A stretch of DNA of 64,000 nt from Emydura subglobosa (Eukaryota; Chordata; Testudines; Chelidae), in NCBI GenBank assembly GCA_007922225.1, contig ML679956.1, positions 77,327,848 through 77,391,847 on the forward strand, written 5' to 3'. Each line of letters begins with the position of its first letter. The first letter of the stretch is position 1. Shown piece after piece: positions 12,401 to 23,879 of the stretch. The notes under the pieces were generated by a model. The model was given only the letters and a program-made list of their open reading frames with translations, ran no database searches and was not told the DNA's origin. A program made the translations under genes and the position numbers.

Positions 12401-12680
12401 GGGACATGCTTTGACCGAACACACATCATCAACCTTAGAAGATCAGATTAAATGCACTGCAAGAGCTGTATGGGATGTTAATTCAGAGTCTGATCTTTAT
12501 CTACGCAACGTCAAGTCATTGCTGCCAAAGTTCTGTCTCTATTACTTCCACATGGGTGCCAAGTATTTGCAAAATGTTTTATAGACAAAAATGAACAGCA
12601 GCTTTCATCATGGCCTAAATCAGTGGTTTTCAACTTCTCATCTGCAGACCCCTAAAAGATTTCAAACGGAGGTGTGGACC

Positions 12681-13525
12681 TGTAACAGATTGGGGTTGAC
12701 CCTGGGTGTTAGTCTCTGAGGCCGGCCGGACAGCTTCGCTGCCCAGCCTTCCAGGAGTAGAGGAACCCAGGCCCTCTGGTAGAGCAGGGCGACAACCAGT
12801 CTAGATCCCAAGCCACTGGGCAAGGCAGGGCAAATAAATAGTCTACAGCCCTGGCCCTCAGGCAGGGCAGGCAAAGAGTCAATAGTCCTGCCCTTTGGGC
12901 AGGGCAGGGCAGGCAAAGCAAGCCGGCGACAGTCTACTGAGGCTTTGGAGGCTGAGGAGCGGTCACCCTAGGGTAGGGAGTGGCCAGGTGGGAGGGGTAT
13001 ACAGGCCCACCCAACTCCACTGCAGCCCAGCCCAGGGCCTAATGGTGGTGGGGCATCCCGCCACTGGGTTAGCAGGGCTCCCGTCGCAACTCGCTGACTA
13101 TTGCCTGGCCTTGAACACAGCCGGCCTGCGGTTGGCTATCCCTGGCTACTTCCTCCACCCCCTGCCAGTCGTAGTCCGCCTCCTGGGGTAAATGGCAAGG
13201 GGCAGTCCCAGCAGGTCCTCAGTGATGCTGCCCAGTTGCCGGAGGCCGGTAGCTCTGGCAGGCCCTCTAAGCTCCAGCTGGTAGATAGTTTGGGTGGCCC
13301 TTTAGCAGGCCTGGGGTCGGGCTCCAGTCCAAGTCCCAGGGGAAAGACATCCATCTCCTCCAACAACTTCCCCCTGACTGAGCTGCAAGGCCTGGCTTTT
13401 ATACTTCCCCTTCCTGTTCCGCCCCTGCACTTCTGGCTTGCAAGTGGTGCGGTACCAGGGCCTGCCCACCAGGTGGCCTGCATCAGCTCCTCGGCGGGAG
13501 ACCACACCGCGTCGCTAGGACTACA
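12681..13525 (-). mobile_element. Solo LTR (845 bp) of an endogenous retrovirus-like element
   Basis: It begins TGTAACAG and ends ACTACA on the plus strand, giving TG...CA termini, and is flanked by a perfect 5-bp duplication GGACC (12676-12680 and 13526-13530). A TATAAAAG box (13403-13396) reads on the minus strand about 120 bp from that end, so I infer minus orientation; TG...CA termini alone do not decide it. No internal gag, pol or env sequence is present. Open frames inside (such as 13136-13582) are not recognised proteins. Confidence 0.75.
12760..12935. repeat. Imperfect GGGCAGGGCAGGCAAA tandem repeats in LTR
   Basis: About three to four degenerate units of 40-50 bp, each containing a GGCAGGGCA core followed by (T/C)AATAGTC or similar. 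They lie within the solo LTR. Confidence 0.55.
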
Positions 13526-13763
13526 GGACCCCTTTGGCAATTTTAAACACAGTCTGCAGAAACCACTGTTCAATAACAACAACCTTTTGTTAAAATCATT
13601 TTGGGGGCTTGTCTAGAAGGCATCTAAGTGATGTTTTGTTTCCCCTTGGAGAAAATGGCTGAATCTGATCTCTTAGAGTTGGGCCTCACCAGAATCTCAG
13701 CTCTAGATTCTGATCCAAGTTTGTAGCTTGAAACTGTACAAACGGGCTCAATAGAGCCAGAGG

Positions 13764-13858
13764 TTTTAGAGCCAGATGGAACCGCTGTGATCATGGGGTC
13801 TTCTCTCCTGCATAAGACAGGCTGTAGAAATTCACACAGGGATTCCCGCAGTCAAGGG
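13764..13858 (-). mobile_element. Older CR1/L3-like 3' fragment
   Basis: TTTTAGAGCCAGATGGAACC, GCTGTGATCATGGGGTC, then CATAAGACAGGCTGTAGAAA. It resembles the older CR1 tail also seen at 31228-31330. Confidence 0.5.
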
Positions 13859-14040
13859 AACTAAGCTCTAAAATGCATGAACACAGAATCCAAAAGCCCT
13901 GACGTCAGATATGGAATGGAGCGCTCAAACCACCACATTATGGACTGTTTAGGACCATAATTTTGTTTTGCCCCATCATAGAAATAAGAAATTCAGATCC
14001 CATTCTGCAGTTCACACTTTGTTCCTTGTTTGCTGCATTT

Positions 14041-14066
14041 TGTGTGTGTGTGTGTGTGTGTGTGTT
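14041..14066. repeat. (TG)n microsatellite
   Basis: Uninterrupted TG dinucleotides; no other feature. Confidence 0.9.
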
Positions 14067-14099
14067 AGAGAGGGGCCATAGCTAAAACCAAAGACACCC

Positions 14100-14219
14100 A
14101 CATGAGAAAAGAATGTTTTAATGAGAAAAGCTACAATAACAATAGGTGTGTGTATTAGAATATTCTCCAATCTGCACTGGGAGAGATGTTTCACTTACTC
14201 CACCGTTCAGGCAGTTGAC
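14100..14219 (-). other. MYL3: Candidate MYL3 3' UTR exon 7
   Basis: On the minus strand a pyrimidine tract and CTTTCCCAG acceptor (AG at 14221-14220) precede about 120 bp of non-repetitive sequence. That sequence ends with an ATTAAA hexamer at 14122-14117, followed by a T-rich and GT-rich stretch that could be a downstream polyadenylation element. It lies 3.7 kb past exon 6, which ends in a donor just after the stop. This is inference from signals only. Another acceptor-like site (TATCTCCTTCAG near 17650) has no convincing poly(A) signal nearby. Confidence 0.25.
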
Positions 14220-15054
14220 CTGGGAAAGATCTTTCTTGACAAGGTAGACTTTGTGACACCCTTTAGCTGAGGCAAAAACAACTTAAAATGCACATACTAC
14301 ATGCCAAAAAAGGTGCGTTCTTAGGTTGAACCCAGAACTTGTTGTACCTTCTGTGTCTCAGAAGTTAGCACATCAAGTTGATTTGTTTGTGCATTGGTGG
14401 TATTACGCATTTTCTTTGCCCACGTTTCCTTAAGGACCAATACACCCCTAGAGCATATTTCCTGTACACCAGAGATCTTTGCACTAATCAGTGTTAATTC
14501 CACCTATCCCACCCCACTTCTAGCTAACTTTGAAGCCTCAAATTCCTTCAGAAGCAACAAATGCAAAAAAGAGATGGATCCATTTGCGTTGGGGGAAAAA
14601 AAAATCTCTGCTAAATTTCAAATCTTCCAGTTCTTTTTGGTACAGAATAAGTGAAACATCCTTCCCCCTTAGCTAATACATATCAAGGCATGATTTTATC
14701 TCTGGTATTTAAGAGTGCCCAGATACTCATAATTCAGACCCCAGTTCCTTCTAATCTCCACATCCACCCATCCTCCCATGAAAAAAATAACATTTATCCA
14801 AATAACCTCAGGGCTGAGACATTTTGTAGCTTTGTAACAGGAATCTGGGCTGGAAAATGAAGAGACATTCCATTACGTCAAAATCCAAGGCCAGCATTGG
14901 GGGTTTGTCGGAATCCGTCTTGTCCTAAAAATAAAGTTATTTTTAAGCATTAGGGGGAAAAACAGCAAAAAGCAAAGCCCAAACCAGCTCCAAATTTTCT
15001 CGGATCTGCACTCGGGTCATCAATAATGAAACATGGAGCTGATTTTCTCTCTCA
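14220..15054. other. Non-coding, nothing recognised
   Basis: Sequence between the candidate UTR exon and the next SINE. No exon or known repeat found. Confidence 0.4.
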
Positions 15055-15325
15055 TATTATTATTTATATTACAGTAATGTCCAGAGATTGGAGTCCCATT
15101 GTGCTAGGCACTGTACAAAGTGAAAGACAGCACCTGCCCTGAACAACTTAGGGTGTTAAATAACAAACACAGACAAAGGATGGGGAAAAGGGAATAGAAG
15201 CACAAAGAGGCAAAGTGACTTTCCCAAGGTCATATGGCAACTCGGAGGCAGAGCCATGAACAGAATCGAATTTTTGTGAGTTATAGCCCAGTGTTCTATC
15301 CTCTCGACCATATCACCTCCCCTAT
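15055..15325 (-). mobile_element. Amniote MIR-type SINE
   Basis: Reverse-strand order: TATTATTATTTATATTACAG, CCCATTGTGCTAGGCACTGT, CACAAAGAGGCAAAGTGACT, TTCCCAAGGTCATATGGCAA, then GTGTTCTATCCTCTCGACCA. Near full length. Confidence 0.7.
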
Positions 15326-16904
15326 CCAGTATCTTATATTGCACTCATCACTCGTATCTGACTGTAGTCTCCCATCCTGCCGAGAGCAGGATCAGCATCG
15401 CCTGTGGCCTGCCCCTTTTCTGAGTTAACAGAGTAAGAAGTGTAAAGAGCAGCAAATCTGGGAATGTTTCCTTACATCCATGCTGAACATGAAGCAACAA
15501 GAGCAGGCTGTGAGCCAGAAATGCACTTGGCCTGGAGATTTAAAAAATAAACTGAGGATTCATTAACAGAGGATGTAACAAATCAGAGTGTATTATCAAG
15601 AGTTTGCAGCAGCCGGCTGGAGAGTAAGTGGAGGGATCAGCTTGTGGTTGAGAATAAAGATGCGAACAGGCAAACTAGTCACAATAACCAATGATCATAA
15701 ATAAGAACACAGATGAGCTTAAGCTGCTACATTTGGATCCAGGTCCATGCTGTCTTTGGTGGTTGGGGATGTTCAGGCCTGATGCTTTGGTTTGACCCAT
15801 TAAACGGAGCCGCACTCCTAATTCGGATGCAGATACAAAATCCCCACAAAGTTCAAATGGATTCAGATCCAGGGTTTGGAGTTGGCTTGTTATACGGTTA
15901 TAGGTCTGGTGTAAATCTGGGCTCCAGATCTGAATTTTCCCAAAGCTGGGGCTGTATACGGGGCATTAGATTTGGGGCAATCTCTAAATACTAATCATGA
16001 TGAATTATGTTAGCTGTGGACACAGTCCATTCTGGGCGTGGGCCAGTGAACATTTGGGACATGCTGGCCATTAGCTAAAACAGTGTGTAGGTCGAGATGA
16101 GAAAGAGAACTGGACGGTGACAAGAAAACAGTTACTGTTTAAAGCCAGGTCACCATTCGGTGGCAAATTATATTTGGGAACAAAAGTACTGGAGACCTGG
16201 ATTTGACTCCTACTCAAATAAACTCACTCCCTAGGGCTTCCATGAACACAAAACCAAAAAGCCACTATTCTGCTGTCCTACCACTGTGGGCTGTGACAGT
16301 GTCAGATCTCACAAACTAAGGGAAGCTGGGCTTAGTCAGTGCATGAGTAGAAAAATAAATCAAAGCAGAAAAGAAAGGAACTGGCCCAAATCTCTTTCCC
16401 AATCTATCAGATCCTTTGCAAAATAAATGGGGTGGTTGGTTCTTAGGTCAAACTTTTCCCAAGGGCTGTAAAGATATAAATAAAATCGTGGTAGAAGACA
16501 GTCAGAAATGTCTAGCATACTTTCCAGGAAGAGATAAGAAAACCACGGGCAATAAATACTGGAAATGAAGTTCTGCCAGTTTGCAATGGAGAGACTGGTA
16601 CCTAAGCTCTGTTGTAGTTTGGAGAGCACACTGTTGAATGGGAGGCCAAAGGTATTACGTGGAACAACTAAGGTCTTCATCTGGAAAACTGGGATAGCTG
16701 TCCATAAAGGTTGAGAATCAGTGTTGTGACTGGCCAGTAATGCTCTGGAAATCTGGGTTTAGTGCCATAAGATTGAGTTACTTTTTTCTACCTAAACATC
16801 ATTTTTCTTTTACCTGGGACTTCCTACCTAGTCATATCAGTTTCTTCTTATCTTCCCTGCAGGAAAAGACTATGACAGCAGAGGCTTTCAATGATATACC
16901 TATA
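15326..16904. other. Non-coding; diffuse unclassified repeat at about 15730-15990
   Basis: Includes alternating AGATCC/GGATTC-like sequence (GGATTCAGATCCAGGGTTTG) that resembles stretches near 18225-18360 and 21528-21605. This suggests an old interspersed repeat I cannot name. No exon seen. Confidence 0.35.
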
Positions 16905-17084
16905 TTTTCAAACGTGACCAGAGATTTTAGGGTCCTCATTTTTCAGGTGTCCAAATACTTGTAAGAGGCCTGATTTTCAGAACATGCTGAGTACCTGCCC
17001 TCTGAAAATGAAGTCCATTTAGGGCATCTTAAGTTGGACTATCAAAAATTTAGCACCCCAAATCACTAGGAAGTTTTGAGAAGG
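16905..17084. mobile_element. Palindromic MITE
   Basis: Left arm TTTTCAAACGTGACCAGAGA and right arm ATCACTAGGAAGTTTTGAGA are inverted. The centre GATTTTCAGAACATGCTGAG / TCTGAAAATGAAG forms a second inverted pair. About 180 bp, no coding capacity. Confidence 0.5.
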
Positions 17085-17898
17085 CAGGTCACTGGGTTGT
17101 TTCACTGTATTTCCAGTGCAGTGGGAAATTATGTGTAACTCACTGGAACAGAAGTTCTCAGCTGAGTTCCTTCTACAGCCTGCTGAAAATTTTCATACCC
17201 AGTGACTAATCATTTGTATATCCCACAATGATGGATTTTCCAAGCTGAACTCAGAGACGTAGATAGATTACCCCCATCCCCCATCCATCCTTCACCTTCT
17301 TCTCAAAGACCTATATTATGGCAACTAGCAAGAGATAAGCCAAAATTAAGATAAGCCAAAATTTTATACCCCCAAAATTGGCAGGGTGGGTGATCAGACA
17401 AATCACTGATCAGTGTAATGGGGATAAATTGCTTCCAGCCTCTTGTGCCGTAAACTTATCAGTTCAAGAACTGAAAATCTAGCCCTGAAAAATTTCATCT
17501 TGGAAATACCCTCACGCCCAAAAGTGCCGTTTTCCAGGACAGAGATGGAAATATCATCCCTGGACAAAACTGAAAAGACACATAGCTTCAGATTTCATAG
17601 TGACCATTCAAAACAGTATTTGCCTCATGGCCTCTTGAATATGATCTGAAGGAGATAAATATCCCCATTATACCAACTGAACAATAGATATCAGCTCACA
17701 GTGGAGGGAGGGGTAATTGGTCAGGTGATTCTCCTCATTATACGGGGCATCTTAGGCAATGGCTTTGGAAACTTTGGAGAAAGAGGCTGAATTCCAGCTA
17801 CATGTGACCCCACGCCCGCCAAATGAGGAGGAGGTTGTAAAACCACAGAGGGAACTGAAAAATGATAGGCTTGAGGGGTGAAGAAGGAAGAGGCTCAC

Positions 17899-17934
17899 CT
17901 AGCGTTCAGTTGGTCATGATGTGCTTCACGAAAG
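17899..17934 (-). CDS. MYL3: MYL3 exon 6: C-terminus, stop and donor to a UTR exon
   Basis: The acceptor is TTCCAG. The exon reads (A)FVKHIMTN followed by TGA (stop at 17908-17906), giving residues 188-196. Seven non-coding bases follow, then CTAG|GTGAGC, which matches a splice donor, so the last exon should be purely untranslated, as in mammalian alkali light-chain genes. AFVKHIM is the universal ending of the family. The last two residues here are TN, where mammals have SS, SG or SI. The coding part is 17906-17934. Confidence 0.9.
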
Positions 17935-18142
17935 CTGGAATGAATAGAAAGAGAAGATCATTTAGCATCTGTTCCCTTCATTTCAGGAACATGATGACAC
18001 ATCAGTTCAGCACTTTTGTTATTCAGTTCCGTTCCCCTCTCATCGTTTTATATAATTAATGCAATCTAGCTTTGCAAATAAGCCGCCAGGTGCCATGGTG
18101 ATAAGTGCTGTACAGCTCCTTAAGATAATATATACGGTATGT

Positions 18143-18218
18143 TCTAATGGTCTGTCTAGCCCGGTATTGGAGTGGCCAGCACTAGCTTCTTCTGCAGAAG
18201 GTGCAAGGAACCTCACTG
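18143..18218 (-). mobile_element. Short CR1/L3-type fragment
   Basis: AATGGTCTGTCTAGCCCGGT, then GAGTGGCCAGCACTAGCTTC, is a degraded version of the 'GGTCAGACCAA...TGGCCAATGCCAG' tail found more intact at 60062-60185. It lies in intron 5 of MYL3. Confidence 0.45.
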
Positions 18219-18373
18219 TGGACAATGGGCTTCAACTGGATCATGGCCCTGAAACTTCAGATCCAAATCAGAGCTTTGTGGTTCAGGCCCATCTTTGAGC
18301 CAAACTTTCACAGGCTGATTGAAACCAGACCTCCAAGCCTTGTGACATTGATCCAACCCTAACCACCTCATAC

Positions 18374-18451
18374 CTTCATAGTTGATACAACCATTGGCAT
18401 CTTCCTGGCCAGCCATGAGCTTATCAACCTCTTCTTCAGTCAACCTCTCAC
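18374..18451 (-). CDS. MYL3: MYL3 coding exon 5: start of EF-hand 3
   Basis: This exon encodes residues 162-187, (G)[20 protein letters not shown] followed by CINYE. The acceptor is TTTCTGTCCAG and the donor GTATGA. It provides the incoming helix and loop of the C-terminal EF-hand. The loop is [11 protein letters not shown], again without a full set of calcium ligands. EEEVDKL is one or two substitutions from the TEDEVEKL of mammals as recalled. It is separated from exon 6 by the shortest intron of the gene (439 bp) and from exon 4 by about 4 kb. Confidence 0.93.
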
Positions 18452-18689
18452 CTGGACAGAAAAAACAAATTCCTGCTCAGTATTTAAGAGTAAATTTTGT
18501 AAAATTTTTATTAAAAAAAATGAGATTCTAGTTGTGGAGAAAAGCTTTGAGAACGTGACCTAAATTAACCAAATTGCTCTGAGACCAGAAGATGAATAAG
18601 AAGAACCTCGTTTATTTTTAAAAATCTCATATTTTTAAGCTGATCTCATGATTTTTGAATCCTTCAGTCTAGCAGCACCGTGATTAATA

Positions 18690-18815
18690 TTTTTATGGTC
18701 CATGCCTAGGAACAACCTAAGAATGTGGCTCTGCTGTGCTCGGCGCTGTACAAAGAGTAAGAGACAGTCTTGCAGTGTAAATATGCAAGACAGACTCAGG
18801 GTGGCGGGCAAAGAA
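18690..18815 (-). mobile_element. Amniote MIR-type SINE fragment
   Basis: TTTTTATGGTCCATGCCTAG, then TCTGCTGTGCTCGGCGCTGT, CAAAGAGTAAGAGACAGTCT. Located in intron 4. Confidence 0.5.
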
Positions 18816-19639
18816 TATAACAAACAAGCAGGGTGATAACTTGTGATGGCTGGCAAAAGTCATGTTAGTGCCACAGTTTTCCCTTTGGATTTGGTTCTGT
18901 TAGGAGGGGCGTCAGATAACAGAAAGACAAAGGGAGGCAGAAGAGTTAAAGAAGGAGGGCAGGACAGGGCAGAAGAGGGAGGGCAGGGAGGAGGGGAGAG
19001 TGAAAGGGCAGGTGGAGTGAGGCTGAAGTGAAGAGATTGTGAGGCAGAGTTGGCGTCAGCAGCCAATTATCATAGGGGAGAAAATGCCCAGAGTCAAACC
19101 TGTAGGAAGCATCCAGATGACATCATCAGTGTCTGGCCAATCCCTGCTACAATTTCTTCACAGGCTGCTCCTCGTCCCACCCCTGTCCGCTCAGCAGGAG
19201 GCTGGAGCGCGGGTCCCATTGCCCCCATCAGTGTGGGAGTTCTCCCTGGCATTGTGGTTGGTCTCGGCTGGGCACCATCTCCCCTCACCTTCCACCAGTG
19301 CTGTGGAACCTGCACAATCTCTCCTGCCCCGTGCTTAGGTTTGAACTTTCCTGCCCAAGTGACCACAATTTGAGCTGACCATTTAGCACATTCCTTAGCT
19401 CCCAGTCACACTGCTCTGCCCTGCCAGGCTGCCATGCTCTGCCTCTTATCCCATTCCTGTCTCATCCTCTTATCTCCCTGTCTGTTTTCCTGCACCTTGG
19501 TGCTTCCCATTTGAAGCTGAAAACCGGAGCGGTGTCTGCTTTGAAATCTGAATTCTTCATGATGGCCAAATCACAACTGAATTGGGCTAATCTGGATTTC
19601 AACACTAGAGTAAATGAGAGCAGAGTCAGGCTCACGAAC

Positions 19640-19795
19640 TAGTCATATGGGGAGGGCAGTTCCTTCCTGTCTTCGGGCCTCTGTTTCTTCTCCCACCCTA
19701 TGTCTGTCTAGTCTATTTAGACTGTAAGCTCTTTGGGGCAGGGACTGTCTCTTATTGTGTGAATGGGGCCCCGATTTTTATTAGGACCTTTAAAA
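19640..19795 (+). mobile_element. Amniote MIR-type SINE 3' half
   Basis: TTTAGACTGTAAGCTCTTTG, GGGCAGGGACTGTCTC and GAATGGGGCCCCGATT. Confidence 0.65.
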
Positions 19796-19960
19796 CAATA
19801 CTATAGGAGCAGTCCTAATAATAATTATCTGGAGCTGACCCCCGATGAGCAATCTAACAATTTTACCCTGGTTAGCATACCTTTTGCAATGAAGCTCCAA
19901 ATTCTGACGCCGACAGAGCGGCTACATGTCTGCCCATCAAACATCAGTGGAGTGCAGAAT

Positions 19961-20041
19961 GGGCCAAATCTTCTGCTGGTATAAACTGGTGGTGCTCCAT
20001 AAGGAAGCTACACCAGTTTTCACTGGTTGAAGATTTGGCCC
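19961..20041. mobile_element. Palindromic MITE (GGGCCAAATC...GATTTGGCCC)
   Basis: An 81-bp inverted repeat: GGGCCAAATCTTCTGCTGGT at the left and GGTTGAAGATTTGGCCC at the right, with ACTGGTGGTGCTCC / GCTACACCAGT in the core. It belongs to the same recurring class as 60461-60534 and 60771-60842. Confidence 0.65.
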
Positions 20042-21284
20042 TGCTCAAAAGTTCTTTAAAGTCAATGCAAGTGACTTTCATGAAGTTTGGTTAAGGGCCT
20101 TATTGAGCACACTGTGTGGCTGCCAGGAAAGTATGTTTCAATTAAAGTATCCATGGAGGTGAAGTCACATTCAGTAGGTTTTCTATTAACTGCTTAACGG
20201 TGAATTAAAAAGGTGCCCCCCCCCCCCCTGAAATATAGAACTAAATATATGCAAAAATCCACTTCAGATCTGCTAATCAGTAACAAGATACGTGGGTAGA
20301 TTTCAAATTGTCAGTGTCAATATCTTTTTAGTTGGAAAGTGAAATTGTCAGGTAGCTTTAGCCAAAAATGTAGATGGGGTTTAAAATAAAACATATTGGA
20401 CTAGCTTCACTGCTGTGTGAATCCAGTTTTCAAGGATTGATATTGGGCGTCTTGGGCCAGCTGCTGGAAATCTATGTCATTCCAGTGAAGCCAGATTTAC
20501 ACCAGTGGGGACTCTCGACCATTATTTAGAAGTCTTAATCTGAATAAAAATGTAATGACTTTTTTGCTAACTCAATGATTTTCCTTTGGATTGAAATATT
20601 CCCTACAGGGGCTTGAGAGCAAGGCATTACAGGTGTTGTGCCGAGGCAGGAGAACCAAAAAGGCGAAATGTCTAGCAAAAGAAGTGACATCTTCTTGTTT
20701 CTTTGCCCAAGATGCTTTCAACAGATGCAGTTCCCCTGACCTCAGTGGTATTGGGTCCACTTGCCCCGTCCCTGAATTTGGTTCCCAAAGTAAACAAACA
20801 GCAGAAACAGTGAAAAGGAAATTAGACATTTAAAATTCTCTCCACTTTAATCGTCTCATGCGTCGTTAGTAGAGATGGGCCTGAAATGGAATTAAATGGA
20901 TTTGTCCAATGACAAATTGCGGCTCATCTCTGAATCCACCAGATAGAATCCATCCCTGACGGTTTTGGTCCAGGTCAGATCTCGGTATAGAAGGGGACTT
21001 ATTTGCTCGGTCTTTTTAGAAAGTGGCCAAAACTACTGAGAAATTGCTGATCGCGAGAGATGTTCAGCAACTTGCAATGCATCAGCCCCTTAACCCTATT
21101 CTGGAGCCAAATTCTCCTCCCAAACTCACCTCTGCCATGACGCCTGCAAAACCCAGACTCAGGACCATGGGTAGGCAAGTGGTAAGCTGTGACTATTCCT
21201 CATCCTCTTCTTTTCTTTCTCTTTTCTCTCCCACTACCCCCGATTAGATAAAAAATGCATGTAACTGACAAAGCTGGGCCAATT
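20042..21284. other. Intron 4, mostly unclassified
   Basis: Contains a degraded palindromic fragment at about 20398-20515 (CCAGATTTACACCAGTGGGG) and an 11-14 base C run near 20216-20229. No exon seen. Confidence 0.4.
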
Positions 21285-21488
21285 CTTCACCATATTCATT
21301 TGCTTGTCTGTTGTTTCCCCATCCCCTGCCCTTTGCTGTTTGTTTTATTAGATTGTAAGCCTTTCCTAACAGGAATTGTGACTATGTTTGCGCAGTGCCT
21401 GGATCAACAGGGACCTAATCCTGATTGGAACCTTTTAGTATTACCCTAATGTAAATGGAAATAATAATAATAATAATAATAATAATGG
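21285..21488 (+). mobile_element. Amniote MIR-type SINE with (AAT)n tail
   Basis: TTAGATTGTAAGCCTTTCCT, then GCGCAGTGCCTGGATCAACA, and a terminal (AAT)n run at 21462-21486, the family's usual 3' end. Confidence 0.65.
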
Positions 21489-22628
<1,140 letters not shown>

Positions 22629-22859
22629 TCAAAAGAAAGATGCAATGAATTCTGTGGGAACTGAGGGTCTGAGGTTCGTTCCGAAGGTGCACGACACCTT
22701 GCAAGATGTGTGTGTGAGGGAGCTTGGCAAACAGTCAACTAAACAGAAGGGCAGGATCACAGGGTCATGGAAAGTACAGAGAGAAAGATAGAGATGTATG
22801 CTGAATAGTAGGTAGATGGATATTTGCAGTGTTGTAGCCATGTTGGTCCCAGGATATTA

Positions 22860-22945
22860 GAGAGACAAGGTGGGTGAGGTGATATCTTTTACCTTCAACA
22901 GAAGTTGGTCCAATAAAAGATATTACCTCACTCACCTTGTCTCTC
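22860..22945. mobile_element. Penelope-like terminal fragment as an inverted pair
   Basis: Left arm GAGAGACAAGGTGGGTGAGG (22860-) and right arm CCTCACTCACCTTGTCTCTC (to 22945) are inverted around a loop of about 18 bp containing ACAGAAGTTGG. The preceding GTTGTAGCCATGTTGGTCCC (22832-22850) is the usual leader of this element. Located in intron 3. Confidence 0.55.
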
Positions 22946-22946
22946 A

Positions 22947-23160
22947 GATGGATGGATGGATGAGTAATAATGAGGATGCATAGATGGGTATAGACAGGTG
23001 GATGAGTATGAATGGGGATGGTTGGATGGATAGATGTGATGAATAGATCAATGGATAAGAATGAGGGTGGATGGATGGATGAACATGTATGGTGATGGAT
23101 GGATAGATGAGTTTGTATTGGGAAGGAGACATGGATACGTATGTGGATGGACAGATAGCA
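22947..23160. repeat. Degenerate (GGAT/GATA)n tract
   Basis: Many GATGGATGGATGG runs interleaved with GATAGATG and ATGAGTATG variants over about 210 bp. Confidence 0.8.
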
Positions 23161-23361
23161 TTTGCAAACATTTGAACTATGTGAATATCAAATAGGGGAA
23201 CAATTGTTTAGGGTTAATCAGTGCTTATTAGTTAGGATTAAGTAGACAAAACTGAGCAAATGAAAATGAAAATCTGGAACACGGCCCTGGCAATGGAATC
23301 AATGTTTCTGCACGGCTGTCTTCCAAGGGCAGCCGGGCAATAGCGGCAGCCCCGTAGCATA

Positions 23362-23462
23362 GACATGTTTAAAACTAGACTGGATAAAACCTTGGGGAGC
23401 AGGCAGGAAAGGGACTGGTTATCTAATGGGCCTCTTCCATCTCTAATGTCTATGAGTCTGTG
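23362..23462 (+). mobile_element. Older CR1/L3-type 3' tail
   Basis: AAACTAGACTGGATAAAACC, then GGACTGGTTATCTAATGGGC, CTCTTCCATCTCTAATGTCT. Plus strand, antisense to MYL3. Confidence 0.55.
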
Positions 23463-23879
23463 CCTCCTCCATGGAGATAAGGAGCAAGGTCCATGTATGG
23501 TAAAGCGCTGTCTGGGATAGCCCTGAACTCTACCCTTCTGTCTTCGGCCAAACTTGCCAAATCTTGACTTATCAGAGTTATCAACAAGGGCCTGATTCTC
23601 CCAGTGCTGAAAGACTTCCCTTCCAATTAGTGTAAATGCAAATGGCGGACAGAGTAGCCAGGCCCGCAGGGCTAGACCAGAGGTGTGGGTATGGGAGTCT
23701 GAGCCCTGCATTGCTCTGAGCAGAGACACTGCGTGTGGAAGGCTTTCAGAAGAGACCTTAAAACCCAACATTAAAGAGCCAAAGATTAAAAACACTGTTT
23801 TTTTAGAGCAAGGAATGTCCTGTGTTCCAGTCTATCTGTCGGCTCATTTAGCCCAAAAACTATTTGAGCACCTGCTAAA

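Larger units (their letters stand above)
12622..13570. mobile_element. Old hAT-like MITE, split by an LTR
   Basis: The left part CAGTGGTTTTCAACTTCTCA and TCTGCAGACCCCTAAAAGAT runs to 12680. The right part CCTTTGGCAATTTTAAACAC, AGTCTGCAGAAACCACTG resumes at 13531. The two ends are inverted (CAGTGGTTT), and the halves become continuous if 12681-13530 (LTR plus one target copy) is removed. Confidence 0.6.

Noticed and set aside
13101..13616. 171-codon plus-strand and 148-codon minus-strand frames as genes
   Set aside because: Both lie within the solo LTR and its flanks and have no recognisable domain.
18213..18373. Frame running past exon 5 into downstream sequence
   Set aside because: It leaves the light-chain sequence exactly at the GTATGA donor; the remainder is intronic.
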